Of a DNA stretch of 64,000 bases, positions 7,753-16,714 are shown in pieces. The position numbers were made by a program, and so were the translations under genes. This stretch comes from Nocardioides dokdonensis FR1436 (lineage in GTDB: Bacteria > Actinomycetota > Actinomycetes > Propionibacteriales > Nocardioidaceae), in NCBI RefSeq assembly GCF_001653335.1, contig NZ_CP015079.1, positions 2,418,001 through 2,482,000 of the forward strand, in the 5' to 3' direction. The notes beneath the pieces were generated by a model, which was not told the origin of the DNA, searched no databases, and was given only the letters and a program-made list of their open reading frames with translations. Position 1 is the first letter of the stretch, and every line of letters starts with the position of its first letter.

Positions 7753-10170
7753 ATGGTCAGCACTCGCCCCACCCGAGCGGTCATCGCGCTCGCCGCCACC
7801 CTCCTCGCGCCCCTGGGCGCCGTCACCCTGGCGGGAGCAGCAGCGCAGCCGCCGAGCACGCCGCGAGCCGAGCCCGCTGGCATGCGCGCGGAGATCACCT
7901 GGACCACGCACGGCATCCCGCACATCGAGGCCCGCGACTTCACCTCGCTGGGCCTGGGCAGCGGGTACGCCGCCACGGAGATGTCGGCGTGCACCCTCTT
8001 CGACACCCTGATCACCGGGCGGGGTGAGCGCTCGCGCTGGTTCGGCCCCGAGGAGCGCTACAACGACCAGGTCACCCTGGACGCCACCAACCTGCAGGTC
8101 GACACCCTGGTCACCGACCTGCACGACCGCAAGGTCGTCGAGACGCTGCTCGCCGACGAGGTCCGCGGCCCCGGTCGCCAGGCCCGCGCCCTGGTCAAGG
8201 GCTACGTGGCGGGCGTCAACGAGTGGGTGCGCGACCACGACGTGCGCGACCCCGCCTGCCGGGGCGCCGCCTACCTGCGCCCCGACGTCACCGCCCTCGA
8301 CCTCTGGTACGGCGTCTACCTGGCCAACCTGCTCGCCTCCACCGGCGTCTTCGTGCCGCAGATCGCCGACGCGTCCCCGCCGAGCCCGGACGACCCCGGC
8401 CTGCCCTCGCTCCCGGTCCGCGCCTCCCAGGTCGACCAGGACGCGCTCCTGCGCGCCCTGGGGCGGGACCCCGACGCGCCCTTCGGCTCGAACGCCACCG
8501 CGGCCGGCGCCGACGCGACCTCGACCGGCCGCGGGATGCTGCTGGGCAACCCGCACTTCCCGTGGCGCGGTCGCTACCACTTCACCCAGCAGCACCTGAC
8601 GATCCCGGGACGCTACGACGTGGCCGGCGCGTCCCTGGTCGGGTCGCCGGCGGTCAACATCGGGTTCAACAAGGACGTGGCCTGGAGCCACACCGTCTCG
8701 ACCGCCTACCGGTTCACGCCCTACGAGTACCGCCTCGTCGGCCCCACGACGTACCTCACCGACGCCGGCCCGGCCACGCTCGAACGACGCGAGGTCGAGG
8801 TCCGGGTGCGGGGTGAGGACGGCCGGCTCAGCACGGTCACCGAGGACCTCTACCGCACGCCCGAGGGGTACGTCGTCGACTCGCCGGACACCCTGATGCC
8901 GTGGAGCCCGGCGTCGGTGTGGGCGATCCGGGACGCCAACGCCGAGCACCTGCGCACCATCGACACCTTCCTCGACATGGGCAAGGCCACCGGGGTCCGC
9001 GACCTCCTGCGGCGCCAGGACGCCGGCAGCGGGATGCCGTGGGTGAACACCACCGCCGCCGACCGCGAGGGCAAGGTGCTCTACGCCGACCACTCGGTGG
9101 TGCCGAACGTGCCGGACGCGCTGGCCCAGCGCTGCCTGACCCCGGTCGGGCGGGTCCTCGAGCAGGTCGCGGGGCTCCCGGGCCTCGACGGCACCCGGGC
9201 CGGCTCGTCGTGCGCCTGGGGCGAGGACGCCGACGCCCAGCGCCCCGGCATCTTCGGGCCGGGGAACCTGCCCTCGGTGGTGCGCGAGGACTGGGTGATG
9301 AACGCCAACGACTCCTACTGGCTGCCGAACCCGGAGGCGCGCCTGGAGGGGTACGCCGCGATCATCGGGTGCGAGCGCTGCGAGCGGACCATGCGCACCC
9401 GGGTGGTGTCGCACTACGTCATGGACCGGCTCGCCTCCGGCCGCAAGGAGACCCCGCGCAGCTTCCGTGGTCACCAGTACGCCAACCGCGTGATGGCGGC
9501 GGAGGTGATGCGTGCCGACGGCGCCCTCGACGACGTGTGCGAGCAGACCGGCGAACGCGAGGCCTGTGCCGCGCTGGCGGCCTGGGACGGCCGCTCCGAC
9601 AAGGGATCGCGAGGCGTGCACCTCTTCGAGGCGTTCGTCGCCCGGTTGCCGAGCGCGCCGTTGGACCTGGTCGAGACCGTGTGGCGCACCCCGTTCGACC
9701 CGGAGCAGCCGCTGACCACCCCGCGCGACCTGAACACCGACAACCCGCAGGTCGTCGAGGCGATGCAGGCGGCCATCGACGCGGTGCGCGACGCGGGGGT
9801 GCCCTTCGACGCCCGCTGGGGCAGCCTCCAGGTCGCGGGGGACCGAGGCGCTCGCCCCTACGGCCTCGGCGGCGGGACGGGTGACTCGGTGGGCAACGCG
9901 AACGCCCTGGCCTCGCGCTGGGTGCGCGACCACGCCGACCGGTACCGCCCGATCACCTACGGCTCCTCGCACATCCAGGCGATCAGCTACCGCGGGCGAC
10001 GCGGGGTGGATGCTCGCACGATCCTGACCTACGGGCAGTCCGAGGACCCCCGCTCGCCGTTCTCGCGGGACCAGACCCGGATGTTCTCGAACGAGCAGTG
10101 GGTGCGCTTCGCGTGGACCGACGCCCAGATCCGCAAGGACCGGGTCCGTCAGCAGGTGGTCACCCGCTGA
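7753..10170 (+). CDS. Secreted penicillin-acylase-family hydrolase (PvdQ/AHL-acylase type)
   Basis: The 805-residue protein has a signal peptide (about 30 residues) and is an Ntn hydrolase precursor that should self-cleave into alpha and beta chains. The nucleophile is Ser246 in FGSNATA. Downstream, NPHFPWRGRYHFTQQHLTIPG and AWSHTVSTAYRFTPYEY match the PvdQ/aculeacin-acylase branch, which removes long acyl chains from acyl-homoserine lactones, lipopeptides or siderophore precursors. C-terminal IQAISYRG and LTYGQSEDP blocks are also typical. It stands alone between opposite-strand genes, so the substrate cannot be inferred from context. Confidence 0.88.
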   Translation: MVSTRPTRAVIALAATLLAPLGAVTLAGAAAQPPSTPRAEPAGMRAEITWTTHGIPHIEARDFTSLGLGSGYAATEMSACTLFDTLITGRGERSRWFGPEERYNDQVTLDATNLQVDTLVTDLHDRKVVETLLADEVRGPGRQARALVKGYVAGVNEWVRDHDVRDPACRGAAYLRPDVTALDLWYGVYLANLLASTGVFVPQIADASPPSPDDPGLPSLPVRASQVDQDALLRALGRDPDAPFGSNATAAGADATSTGRGMLLGNPHFPWRGRYHFTQQHLTIPGRYDVAGASLVGSPAVNIGFNKDVAWSHTVSTAYRFTPYEYRLVGPTTYLTDAGPATLERREVEVRVRGEDGRLSTVTEDLYRTPEGYVVDSPDTLMPWSPASVWAIRDANAEHLRTIDTFLDMGKATGVRDLLRRQDAGSGMPWVNTTAADREGKVLYADHSVVPNVPDALAQRCLTPVGRVLEQVAGLPGLDGTRAGSSCAWGEDADAQRPGIFGPGNLPSVVREDWVMNANDSYWLPNPEARLEGYAAIIGCERCERTMRTRVVSHYVMDRLASGRKETPRSFRGHQYANRVMAAEVMRADGALDDVCEQTGEREACAALAAWDGRSDKGSRGVHLFEAFVARLPSAPLDLVETVWRTPFDPEQPLTTPRDLNTDNPQVVEAMQAAIDAVRDAGVPFDARWGSLQVAGDRGARPYGLGGGTGDSVGNANALASRWVRDHADRYRPITYGSSHIQAISYRGRRGVDARTILTYGQSEDPRSPFSRDQTRMFSNEQWVRFAWTDAQIRKDRVRQQVVTR

Positions 10171-10211
10171 CGGACCCGGTCCGTGAGGTCATGAGGTCGG
10201 TGCGGCCCTGA

Positions 10212-11501
10212 TCAGCGACGCACCTTGACCTTGAGGACGCCGCTGACGGCGCCGGTGACCGACTCCGAGCCGTGGACCACCAGGCGGTAGCGGGAGGTGC
10301 CCTTGCGGCGCTCCTTCGGGAAGCTCACGAGCACCCGTCCGCTGTCGGCCGGCAGGGTCGCCTTCGTCGTCCAGTCACCCTTGCCGAGCCGCTGCAGCTC
10401 CACGGAGGACAGGCCGGGCTGGTCCACGGTCACCATGTCGGTGGCGACGCTCTGGCCGCGGCGCAGCTTGACCTTCGCGTCGTCGAAGTCCGCGATGGCG
10501 GTCACGGCGCGGGGCACGTCGAGCGTGTCGGCGTCACCGTCGGTCTCGAGCAGGCAGCGCAGGCCCTTCTCCCAGTGGTAGTTGGTGCCCGCGACCTGGA
10601 TCCACTCGACGGTGTAGTCGGTGGTCCCGGCGGGCCAGTTGCGGTGCTGGGAGTAGGGGAACGCCCGTGTGCCGGACCAGGTGCCCTCGTTGTTGTGGTA
10701 GTTCAGCGTCACCTGGCCACGGGGAGTCATCAGGCGGATGTTGATGTCGTTGGCCTGGCCCTCGGGCAGGTCGCCCGGGTAGGCGACGACGAGGCCGGCA
10801 CACGTCGGGTCGGCGTACTTCCAGTTCCAGTCGAACGAGCCGCCCGGGTTGGTCGGCGGGTTCGGCGGGAACGTCGGCGGGGGCGTGGGCTCCGGGGTGG
10901 GCGTGGGAGTCGGGGTCGGCGTCGGGGTCGGCGTGGGGGTGGGCGTCGGAGTCGGGGTCGGCGTGGGCTCCGGGGTGGGCGTGGGAGTCGGCGTCGGCGT
11001 CGGCGTGGGCGTCGGAGTCGGGGTCGGAGTCGGCGTCGGCGTGGGGGTCGGAGTCGGGGTCGGCGTCGGAGTCGGGGTGGGCGGCGGCGTGGGCGTCGAC
11101 GGGGCACTCACCCAGGAGTACGAGTAGTGCGAGATCTCTTTGCCGGAGGTGTGGGAAATCGGGTACTGAGCCGTCGGGGTGTCGAGCGTGACGTACTGCG
11201 GGCCGTTGCCCTGCTGAACGCTGCCAGCCTTTACGCAGTACTCCGAGATCAGCATGCCGTCGGGTGCCGTGAGCGTGATGCTCTGCACCTTGCCGCTGAC
11301 GTCGATCTTCTTGGACCTGAGGTCCTGGCAGACCTGGTCCTTGTCGTCATCGTTGCCCTTCGCGACCGCGGTGCCGGCACCGCCGACCACCCCGAGGACC
11401 CCGACGGCCAGCAGCGAGCCGAGGGCGGTGACGGCGGTGGCGCGGCGGCGGCGTCGGACGGACGGGGTGGCCGCGCTGGGCGCGGCGAGCTCGATCTGCA
11501 C
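10212..11501 (-). CDS. Secreted two-domain protein with long Pro-Thr repeat linker
   Basis: The 429-residue protein has a basic start (VRRRRRATA), a signal helix ending AGTAVAKG, a first domain of about 100 residues containing two Cys, then a low-complexity linker of about 75 residues made almost entirely of PT with a few EPTP breaks, and a C-terminal region of about 190 residues with two Cys. It ends in beta-rich sequence resembling extracellular adhesin or binding modules (not identified). No LPXTG sorting signal. GTG start with GAGGAG on the minus strand six bases before. The convergent acylase ends 41 bases away. An 11-bp repeat array lies upstream. Confidence 0.72.
   Translation of the reverse strand: MQIELAAPSAATPSVRRRRRATAVTALGSLLAVGVLGVVGGAGTAVAKGNDDDKDQVCQDLRSKKIDVSGKVQSITLTAPDGMLISEYCVKAGSVQQGNGPQYVTLDTPTAQYPISHTSGKEISHYSYSWVSAPSTPTPPPTPTPTPTPTPTPTPTPTPTPTPTPTPTPTPTPTPTPEPTPTPTPTPTPTPTPTPTPTPTPTPEPTPPPTFPPNPPTNPGGSFDWNWKYADPTCAGLVVAYPGDLPEGQANDINIRLMTPRGQVTLNYHNNEGTWSGTRAFPYSQHRNWPAGTTDYTVEWIQVAGTNYHWEKGLRCLLETDGDADTLDVPRAVTAIADFDDAKVKLRRGQSVATDMVTVDQPGLSSVELQRLGKGDWTTKATLPADSGRVLVSFPKERRKGTSRYRLVVHGSESVTGAVSGVLKVKVRR
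10877..11100 (-). repeat. Simple-sequence DNA coding the Pro-Thr linker
   Basis: On the plus strand this is a run of hexamers close to GTCGGN and GTGGGN (GGGGTC, GGCGTC, GGCGTG), i.e. CCNACN codon pairs for Pro-Thr on the coding strand. The purity of the array suggests that repeat number changes by slippage or recombination and would vary between strains. Confidence 0.85.
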
Positions 11502-11561
11502 GGGAGACTCCTCGTTCTGGAAGGCGATGACAGCAGCCTGGCACGCGGATCCGGCCCGGGA

Positions 11562-11615
11562 GCGGGCCTTGTGGAGACCTTGCGGACCTCCGGGCAGACC
11601 TTGAGGATTCCTTGC
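11562..11615 (-). promoter_or_regulatory. Array of five 11-bp direct repeats upstream of the PT-rich protein gene
   Basis: Read on the minus strand, five consecutive units follow each other: GCAAGGAATCC, TCAAGGTCTGC, CCGGAGGTCC (10 bp), GCAAGGTCTCC, ACAAGGCCCGC. Four share CAAGG at helical (11-bp) phase. Such phased direct repeats are typical of OmpR/PhoP-class response regulator sites. They end about 60 bases before the GTG at 11501, a good place for an activator. Regulator unknown. Confidence 0.55.
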
Positions 11616-11644
11616 AGAAACACCCGCGACCGGCAGGCGACCGC

Positions 11645-13108
11645 CTAGCGCGCGGGCGCCGACGGCAGGTAGCCGAGCTCCGCGTTGTCGGCATCGGCCC
11701 AGGACCCCGCGGTGCCCTGCTCGTGCAGGTCCGGGATGCGCGAGGCAGCGAGCGCAGCCAGCACCATCGCGCCACCGAGCACCAGGAAGCCGAGGGTGTA
11801 GGCGCGCTCGGTGGGGTACCCCGACGCCAGCACGTCGGCGGTGAGGATGCCGGCCATCACCGCGGAGCCGATCGCTCCGCCGATCGTGCGGATGTTGGCG
11901 TTCATGCCGCTGGCGACACCGGTCTGGTGGGCGGGCACGGAGGCGATGACGACCCCGGCGAGCGACGAGAACACGAAGCCGGAGCTGAGGCCCTGGACCG
12001 TGGTGGCCAGGTAGAGCTGCCAGGTGTGGTCGTGGAAGAGGGCCACCGAGCAGAACGCGACCGTGTTGCCCAGGGTGCCGGCGACGATCACGGTCCGCGC
12101 ACCCATCCGGCGCACGAGCCGCGCGGTGACGAAGCCGACGGCGAAGCTGGCGACCGCGGACGGCAGCAGCAGCTGCGCCGACTCGCTGATCGAGGCGCCG
12201 AAGCCGTAGCCGGTCGCGGTGGGGGTCTGCAGGAACTGGGGCAGGAACCCGAAGGAGGCGAACATCCCGAAGCCGACGAACGCCGCGACGGCGTTGGCGG
12301 TCCAGATGCCGCGCTGGCGCATCATCGTCATGTCGATCAGGGGCACCGGCACGCGGGTCTCGACGACCACCCACGCGACCAGGAGCACCACGGCGGCCAC
12401 GAGCAGGGCCGGGACGCGCGCGGACGTCCAGCCCCACACGTTGCCCTGGCTGACCCCGAGGAGCAGGCAGACCAGCCAACCGGCCAGGAGCAGGGCGGGC
12501 AGGACCGGCAGGCGTCCGGGGGTGCGCACCGGTGACTCCGGCACGAGCAGCAGGGCGCCGACCGCGGCCAGGGCGGTCGCGATCATGGGCAGCCAGAACA
12601 GCCAGCTGTAGCCCAGGGAGTCCACGACCGGTCCGGCGACGACGATGCCGACACCGAAGCCCACCGCGGTGAGCGAGGCCATCACGCTCAGGGCGCCGTT
12701 GACGCGGGTGTCGCTGAACTCGTCACGGATGATGCCGAAGGCCAGCGGCAGCACGCCGCCGCCGACGCCCTGCACCGCGCGGGCCACGATCAGCCACCCG
12801 ATCGTCGGGGCCAGCGCAGCCAGGGCCGAGCCCAGGGTCAGCACGGCCAACGTGATGACCAGCATCCTGCGCTTGCCGATCGCGTCGCCCAGGCGGCCGA
12901 TCAGGGGAGTGGCGATGGAGGCCGAGAGGAGGTAGCCGGTCAGCACCCAGGTGACGGTGGCCTGGTCGGTCTCGTACTGCACCTGCACCTGCGCGAGGAC
13001 CGGGATGATCAACGACTGGAGCATCACGAACGACGAGACCGCGACCGCCAGCACCGCGAAGGTGACGCGTTCGCCGCCGCGCGCACGCGGGGTCGTGCTC
13101 CTGAGCAC
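11645..13108 (-). CDS. MFS transporter, DHA2 (14-TM drug exporter) type
   Basis: The 487-residue multi-spanning protein exports small molecules with proton antiport. The loop motif GRLGDAIGKRRM after the second helix (motif A) and AVQGVGGGVLPLAFGIIRDEF (motif C-like region) mark the EmrB/QacA branch. The GTG at 13106-13108 is chosen because GAGGAG lies five bases upstream on the minus strand; an upstream extension has no such signal. Two inverted repeats lie in the promoter region (13130-13163), indicating local repression, but no regulator gene is adjacent. Substrate unknown. Confidence 0.9.
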   Translation of the reverse strand: MLRSTTPRARGGERVTFAVLAVAVSSFVMLQSLIIPVLAQVQVQYETDQATVTWVLTGYLLSASIATPLIGRLGDAIGKRRMLVITLAVLTLGSALAALAPTIGWLIVARAVQGVGGGVLPLAFGIIRDEFSDTRVNGALSVMASLTAVGFGVGIVVAGPVVDSLGYSWLFWLPMIATALAAVGALLLVPESPVRTPGRLPVLPALLLAGWLVCLLLGVSQGNVWGWTSARVPALLVAAVVLLVAWVVVETRVPVPLIDMTMMRQRGIWTANAVAAFVGFGMFASFGFLPQFLQTPTATGYGFGASISESAQLLLPSAVASFAVGFVTARLVRRMGARTVIVAGTLGNTVAFCSVALFHDHTWQLYLATTVQGLSSGFVFSSLAGVVIASVPAHQTGVASGMNANIRTIGGAIGSAVMAGILTADVLASGYPTERAYTLGFLVLGGAMVLAALAASRIPDLHEQGTAGSWADADNAELGYLPSAPAR

Positions 13109-13129
13109 CCGGACTCCTCGTTCGGCAGA

Positions 13130-13163
13130 TGGTTGTGCCTGACAACCAAGCACTCGGTGAGTG
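13130..13163. promoter_or_regulatory. Two operator-like palindromes upstream of the MFS gene
   Basis: TGGTTGT-GCCTG-ACAACCA (13130-13148) has perfect 7-bp arms with a 5-bp spacer; CACTC-GGT-GAGTG (13151-13163) follows directly. They lie 22-55 bases before the MFS start codon. This is the spacing of a TetR or MarR family operator for drug-export genes. Which protein binds is unknown. Confidence 0.6.
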
Positions 13164-13193
13164 TAGTGCGTGCTCCCGGGCCGGTGTCGCCGG

Positions 13194-13553
13194 TCAGTCC
13201 CGCCGGTCGATCAGCAGCGCGGCGATGTTGAGCGCGCCCCACCCCAGCGTCACGCCCATCACCTTGCGGCGTACGTCGCCCTCGGTGCGCAGGGCCAGCA
13301 GTGCGCAGTCGCCGAGGTCCATCGCGATGCGCATGCGCATGGCGGCCCTGACCACCGCGGGGGAGCCGAACATGCCCGCGCTGCTGATGGCGAGGTCGCG
13401 CACGCCGTAGGCCTGGGCGAGCAGGCGGTAGCCGTCGCGGTCCCCGCGCGCGGAGCCGAGCGCGTCGGGCAGGTGGTCGGGCTGGACGAGGGCGAAGACG
13501 CCGTACGACGCGGTGGCGGCGGACAGGGCACGGGAGAGCTTCATGGTGGCCAT
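13194..13553 (-). CDS. Small membrane protein, DUF4267-like
   Basis: The 119-residue hydrophobic protein has about three to four predicted membrane helices. The pattern FALVQPDHLPDALG, LLAQAYGVRDLAISSAGMFG and a C-terminal GWGALNIAALL resembles DUF4267 proteins of unknown function; the assignment is by pattern only. ATG at 13551-13553. It lies 35 bases before the FAD oxidoreductase gene stop and precedes the MFS gene, all on the minus strand, so it may be co-transcribed with the oxidoreductase upstream. Confidence 0.6.
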   Translation of the reverse strand: MATMKLSRALSAATASYGVFALVQPDHLPDALGSARGDRDGYRLLAQAYGVRDLAISSAGMFGSPAVVRAAMRMRIAMDLGDCALLALRTEGDVRRKVMGVTLGWGALNIAALLIDRRD

Positions 13554-13588
13554 GACTGCGACGGTAGGTCGTGCGGGACGCCCCGCCA

Positions 13589-15178
13589 TCACCCTCGGCG
13601 CAGGCGGGCGTGCAGCATCGCGGCGCGGGCGGCGTTGGCGCCGGGCGCGCCGTGGACGCCGCCGCCGGGGTGCGCCGAGCTGGACCCGAGGTAGAGCCCG
13701 CCGATGCCCGTCTCGGCGCGCCCCAGCCCGGGGACCGGGCGCAGCACCAGCATCTGGTGCAGCTGGGAGGTGCCGCCGTTGACGGCGCCACCGATGAGGC
13801 TGGCGTTGCGCTCCTGGAGCTCGCGCGGGCCGAGCACCCGACGCGACAGCACCCGCGAGCCGAAACCGGGCGCCAGCCGCTCGATCCGGTCCTGCATGCG
13901 GTCGCCGAACCGCTCGACGTCGTCGTGGTCCCAGACGCCACGGACCGGACCGTCCTCGACGCCGTCGCGCGCGCTGCCCTGGGGCACGTGCGTGTAGGCC
14001 CACAGCGACTCGGTGCCGGCCGGGCTCCGGGTGGGGTCGGTGGTGGTCATCTGCCCGGCGAGCATGAACGGGTGGGCCGGGACCGTGCCTGCGGCCACGT
14101 CGGCCAGCGAGCGCTGCATCTCGGCCAGCGAGTCGCCCACGTGGAAGGAGCCGGGTGCGACCGCGGGTGCGGCGGCCCACGGGATCGGCCCCGACAGGGC
14201 CCAGTCGACCTTGACGGTGGCGGGGTCGAGCTCGAAGGAGGCCATCCCGCGTCGCACCCGGGTCGGCAGGTGCTCGGACGCCACGAGGCGCCCGAAGAGC
14301 AGCGGTGCGCTCACGTCGGCCACGACCGCGCGGCCGGCGGCGTACCGCTCGCCGTCGCGGGTGCGCACGGCGACGGCACGACCGCGGTCGATCTCCACCG
14401 CGCTGACCTCGGTGCCGAGCTCGATCCGTCCGCCCCGGCTCTCGAGCCGCCGCGCCATCGCCTCGGTGAGGCGTCCGGCGCCGCCCTCGGGGACCGGGAA
14501 GCCGACCGTCTGGGCCAGCATCGTCATGATCAGCCCGAAGACCCCCGAACCGGTGGCGTCGAGCGGGATGTCCGCGTGCCCGGCGCTGCCGGCGATCAGC
14601 GTGCGTGCGTCGCGGCCGCCGAAGCGGTGCGCGCCGAAGCTCGCCGCCGGGGTGAGCAGCTCGCGGACCAGGTGCAGCCCACCGGCCCGGGGCAGCCGGG
14701 TCAGCAGCCGGGCACCGCCCCGCACCGGCGGGAACGGGCTCAGCAGCGCACTCAGCAGCGGTTCGCCGATCCGGTCCCAGGTGCGGCACAGCTCGAGCCA
14801 CGCCTCGCCGTCGCCGGCGTGCTCCCCGTCGAGCCCCGCGGCGGTGTCGTGCCGGTCGGGGTGCAGCAGTGCCCAGCTGCCGTCGGGGAAGGGGTGGCCC
14901 AGGGGTGCCGGCGGGTGCTGCCAGCGCAACCCGTGCTGCTCCAGGTCCAGGTCGCGGATGACGGGGGAGGCCGCAGCGAAGGGGTAGAAGGCGCTGAACG
15001 TGTCGTGGACGAAGCCGGGGTGCACGTCGGTGTCGCTGCGGACCGCGCCGCCGACCTGCTCCTGCTGCTCGAGGACCAGCACCGACCAGCCGGCGTCGGC
15101 CAACAGGTTGGCGGCCACGAGGCCGTTGTGCCCGGCCCCGATGACGACGGCGTCGTGGTCGCTCCTCGCAGTGCTCAC
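13589..15178 (-). CDS. NAD(P)/FAD-dependent oxidoreductase, PYROXD2/phytoene-desaturase-like (first copy)
   Basis: The 529-residue protein has an N-terminal dinucleotide-binding fold VVIGAGHNGLVAANLLADAG and a C-terminal FAD-contact segment GIGGLYLGSSSAHPGGGVHG, both typical of the CrtI/PYROXD2 superfamily. Members oxidise or isomerise polyenes or unknown substrates. No phytoene synthase or other carotenoid gene is present, so carotenoid synthesis is not supported. GTG start chosen because the FAD motif then begins near residue 10; longer reading upstream runs into the kinase gene. A paralogue lies at 16.7-18.3 kb. Confidence 0.88.
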   Translation of the reverse strand: MSTARSDHDAVVIGAGHNGLVAANLLADAGWSVLVLEQQEQVGGAVRSDTDVHPGFVHDTFSAFYPFAAASPVIRDLDLEQHGLRWQHPPAPLGHPFPDGSWALLHPDRHDTAAGLDGEHAGDGEAWLELCRTWDRIGEPLLSALLSPFPPVRGGARLLTRLPRAGGLHLVRELLTPAASFGAHRFGGRDARTLIAGSAGHADIPLDATGSGVFGLIMTMLAQTVGFPVPEGGAGRLTEAMARRLESRGGRIELGTEVSAVEIDRGRAVAVRTRDGERYAAGRAVVADVSAPLLFGRLVASEHLPTRVRRGMASFELDPATVKVDWALSGPIPWAAAPAVAPGSFHVGDSLAEMQRSLADVAAGTVPAHPFMLAGQMTTTDPTRSPAGTESLWAYTHVPQGSARDGVEDGPVRGVWDHDDVERFGDRMQDRIERLAPGFGSRVLSRRVLGPRELQERNASLIGGAVNGGTSQLHQMLVLRPVPGLGRAETGIGGLYLGSSSAHPGGGVHGAPGANAARAAMLHARLRRG

Positions 15179-15212
15179 CCGGCCACGGTGCCAGCCGGGT
15201 GGTCGCGGAGCC

Positions 15213-16433
15213 TCACCCGGCGGGCAGCTCGAACCACAGGGCGGCACCGGCGCCCTCGGGGAGGTCCTCGGTGCCGCAGTCGCCCCCGTGCGCGTGCACG
15301 ACCCGGGCCACGGTGGCCAGCCCGATGCCGTGGCCCTGGGCATGGCCGGTGCGGGTGAAGAGGTCGAAGACGCGTGAGCGGTGCCCGGCAGGGATGCCCA
15401 CGCCGGCGTCGCGCACCGTGACCCGGACCCGGTCCCCGCGGCGCTCCGCGCGCACCGCCACCTCGGGTGGCTGGCCCGGTCGGGCGAACTTGCGGGCGTT
15501 GTGGAGCAGGTTCTGCAGGACCAGCGTGAGCTGGGTGGGGTCCCCGACCACGGGCGGCAGCTCCCCGAGGTCGACGGTGCCGCCGACCTGGTCCCACTGC
15601 TCGGCCTCGTCCGCCAGCAGCTGCTCGGTGAGCGCCCGCAGGTCGACGGTCTCGTGACCGGGCGCCTCGCGGCCCAGGTCGTGCAGGCGCAGCGTGCCCT
15701 CGACCATCCCGCGCATCCGCTCCACGGACCTGGTGGCCATCGCGAGCACGGAGGCGCGGGTGGTGCTGTCGAGTTCCTCGCCCTGGAGCACCCCCAGGCT
15801 CATCATCAGCGTGGCCAGGGGGGACTGCAGGTCGTGGCTGACCTGCGCGGCGATCGCCAGCACGTCGGCGGTGGGTGCGGGCATCGGCGCCAGGCGACGC
15901 AGCCGCAGCTCCAGGATGCGGTTGGCGGCGACCGCGAGCGTGGCCACGACGCGGCGCTGGGCGTCGTCGAGCCGGCGGGGGCTCAGCCCGAACAGGCAGA
16001 AGCGACCGGTCTCCTCGCCGGTCGACGTGCTCAGCGGGAACGAGGCGTAGAAGCGCACCGACGCCAGCTCGCCGGTCACGAAGGGGGAGTCGGTGAAGCG
16101 GGGGTCGAGCAGCGTGTCGGGCACCTCGAAGAGCTCGCCGTGTCCCCACGCCTGCCGGCACATCGCGGCGGCGTACGGCGTGGAGAACGGCTCGATGCCC
16201 ACCGCGACGGGGTAGTGGAAGTCGTCGCCGTCGGCCACGGTGACCGCTGCCACCTCGACGTCGAGCAGGTCGGCGGCGAGGGCGAGCAGGTCCCTCAGGT
16301 CGGTGTCGCGCACGGTCGACAGCGCCGTCATCGTGCGTCCCGAGCTCTCGGGATCCACGTCCGGCCGCGACGTCACCGCCTCGCTCTCACGCGTCAACGG
16401 GCCCTCCCTGCCCCGGGCCGCCCCGTCCCTCAT
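15213..16433 (-). CDS. Soluble sensor histidine kinase with N-terminal GAF domain
   Basis: The 406-residue protein has no membrane helix. A GAF-type sensor domain occupies about residues 35-180. The phosphoacceptor His200 lies in AAQVSHDLQSPLATLM, followed by the N box (LLHNARKFA), G1 (VRDAGVGIP), F (VFDLFTR) and G2 (GHGIGLA) motifs of a HATPase domain. It probably phosphorylates a response regulator in answer to a cytoplasmic signal; no receiver gene is adjacent. The oxidoreductase gene begins 34 bases downstream on the same strand. Confidence 0.9.
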   Translation of the reverse strand: MRDGAARGREGPLTRESEAVTSRPDVDPESSGRTMTALSTVRDTDLRDLLALAADLLDVEVAAVTVADGDDFHYPVAVGIEPFSTPYAAAMCRQAWGHGELFEVPDTLLDPRFTDSPFVTGELASVRFYASFPLSTSTGEETGRFCLFGLSPRRLDDAQRRVVATLAVAANRILELRLRRLAPMPAPTADVLAIAAQVSHDLQSPLATLMMSLGVLQGEELDSTTRASVLAMATRSVERMRGMVEGTLRLHDLGREAPGHETVDLRALTEQLLADEAEQWDQVGGTVDLGELPPVVGDPTQLTLVLQNLLHNARKFARPGQPPEVAVRAERRGDRVRVTVRDAGVGIPAGHRSRVFDLFTRTGHAQGHGIGLATVARVVHAHGGDCGTEDLPEGAGAALWFELPAG

Positions 16434-16523
16434 CGCAGGTGGCTCGTGACCGAGGCTACGCGGTGCGGACCGCCGGCGTCCCGTGTCGGCCGGGACAGAG
16501 CTGGATCGCCCCGGGAAAGCAGT

Positions 16524-16558
16524 CGAGGCCCACCCGGATCTCTCCGTGGTGGGCCTCG
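16524..16558. terminator. Hairpin downstream of tRNA-Lys
   Basis: CGAGGCCCACC (16524-16534) pairs with GGTGGGCCTCG (16548-16558); the loop folds further as CGGA-TCTC-TCCG with one bulged T. The stem reaches 15 bp. It begins 16 bases past the 3' end of tRNA-Lys on the minus strand. No U-tract follows, as usual for GC-rich actinobacteria. Confidence 0.75.
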
Positions 16559-16573
16559 GCCGGTCGAGCGCGG

Positions 16574-16646
<73 letters not shown>

Positions 16647-16714
16647 GTGGTGAAGCGAGAAGAACGCTACCAGTGGGAGGCGGGGAGTCGAAATCGAGGG
16701 GGCTGGAGCCCCGG

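Noticed and set aside
7141-9972. Long minus-strand open frame of over 900 codons opposite the acylase gene
   Set aside because: It is an antisense shadow: the plus strand encodes a complete acylase with signal peptide and catalytic motifs, and the shadow protein is low-complexity His/Arg/Gly-rich with no domain. GC-rich third positions remove stops from this frame.
10877-11100. Possible CRISPR-like or iteron array
   Set aside because: The units are 6 bp, without spacers, and in frame with a Pro-Thr linker of a secreted protein.
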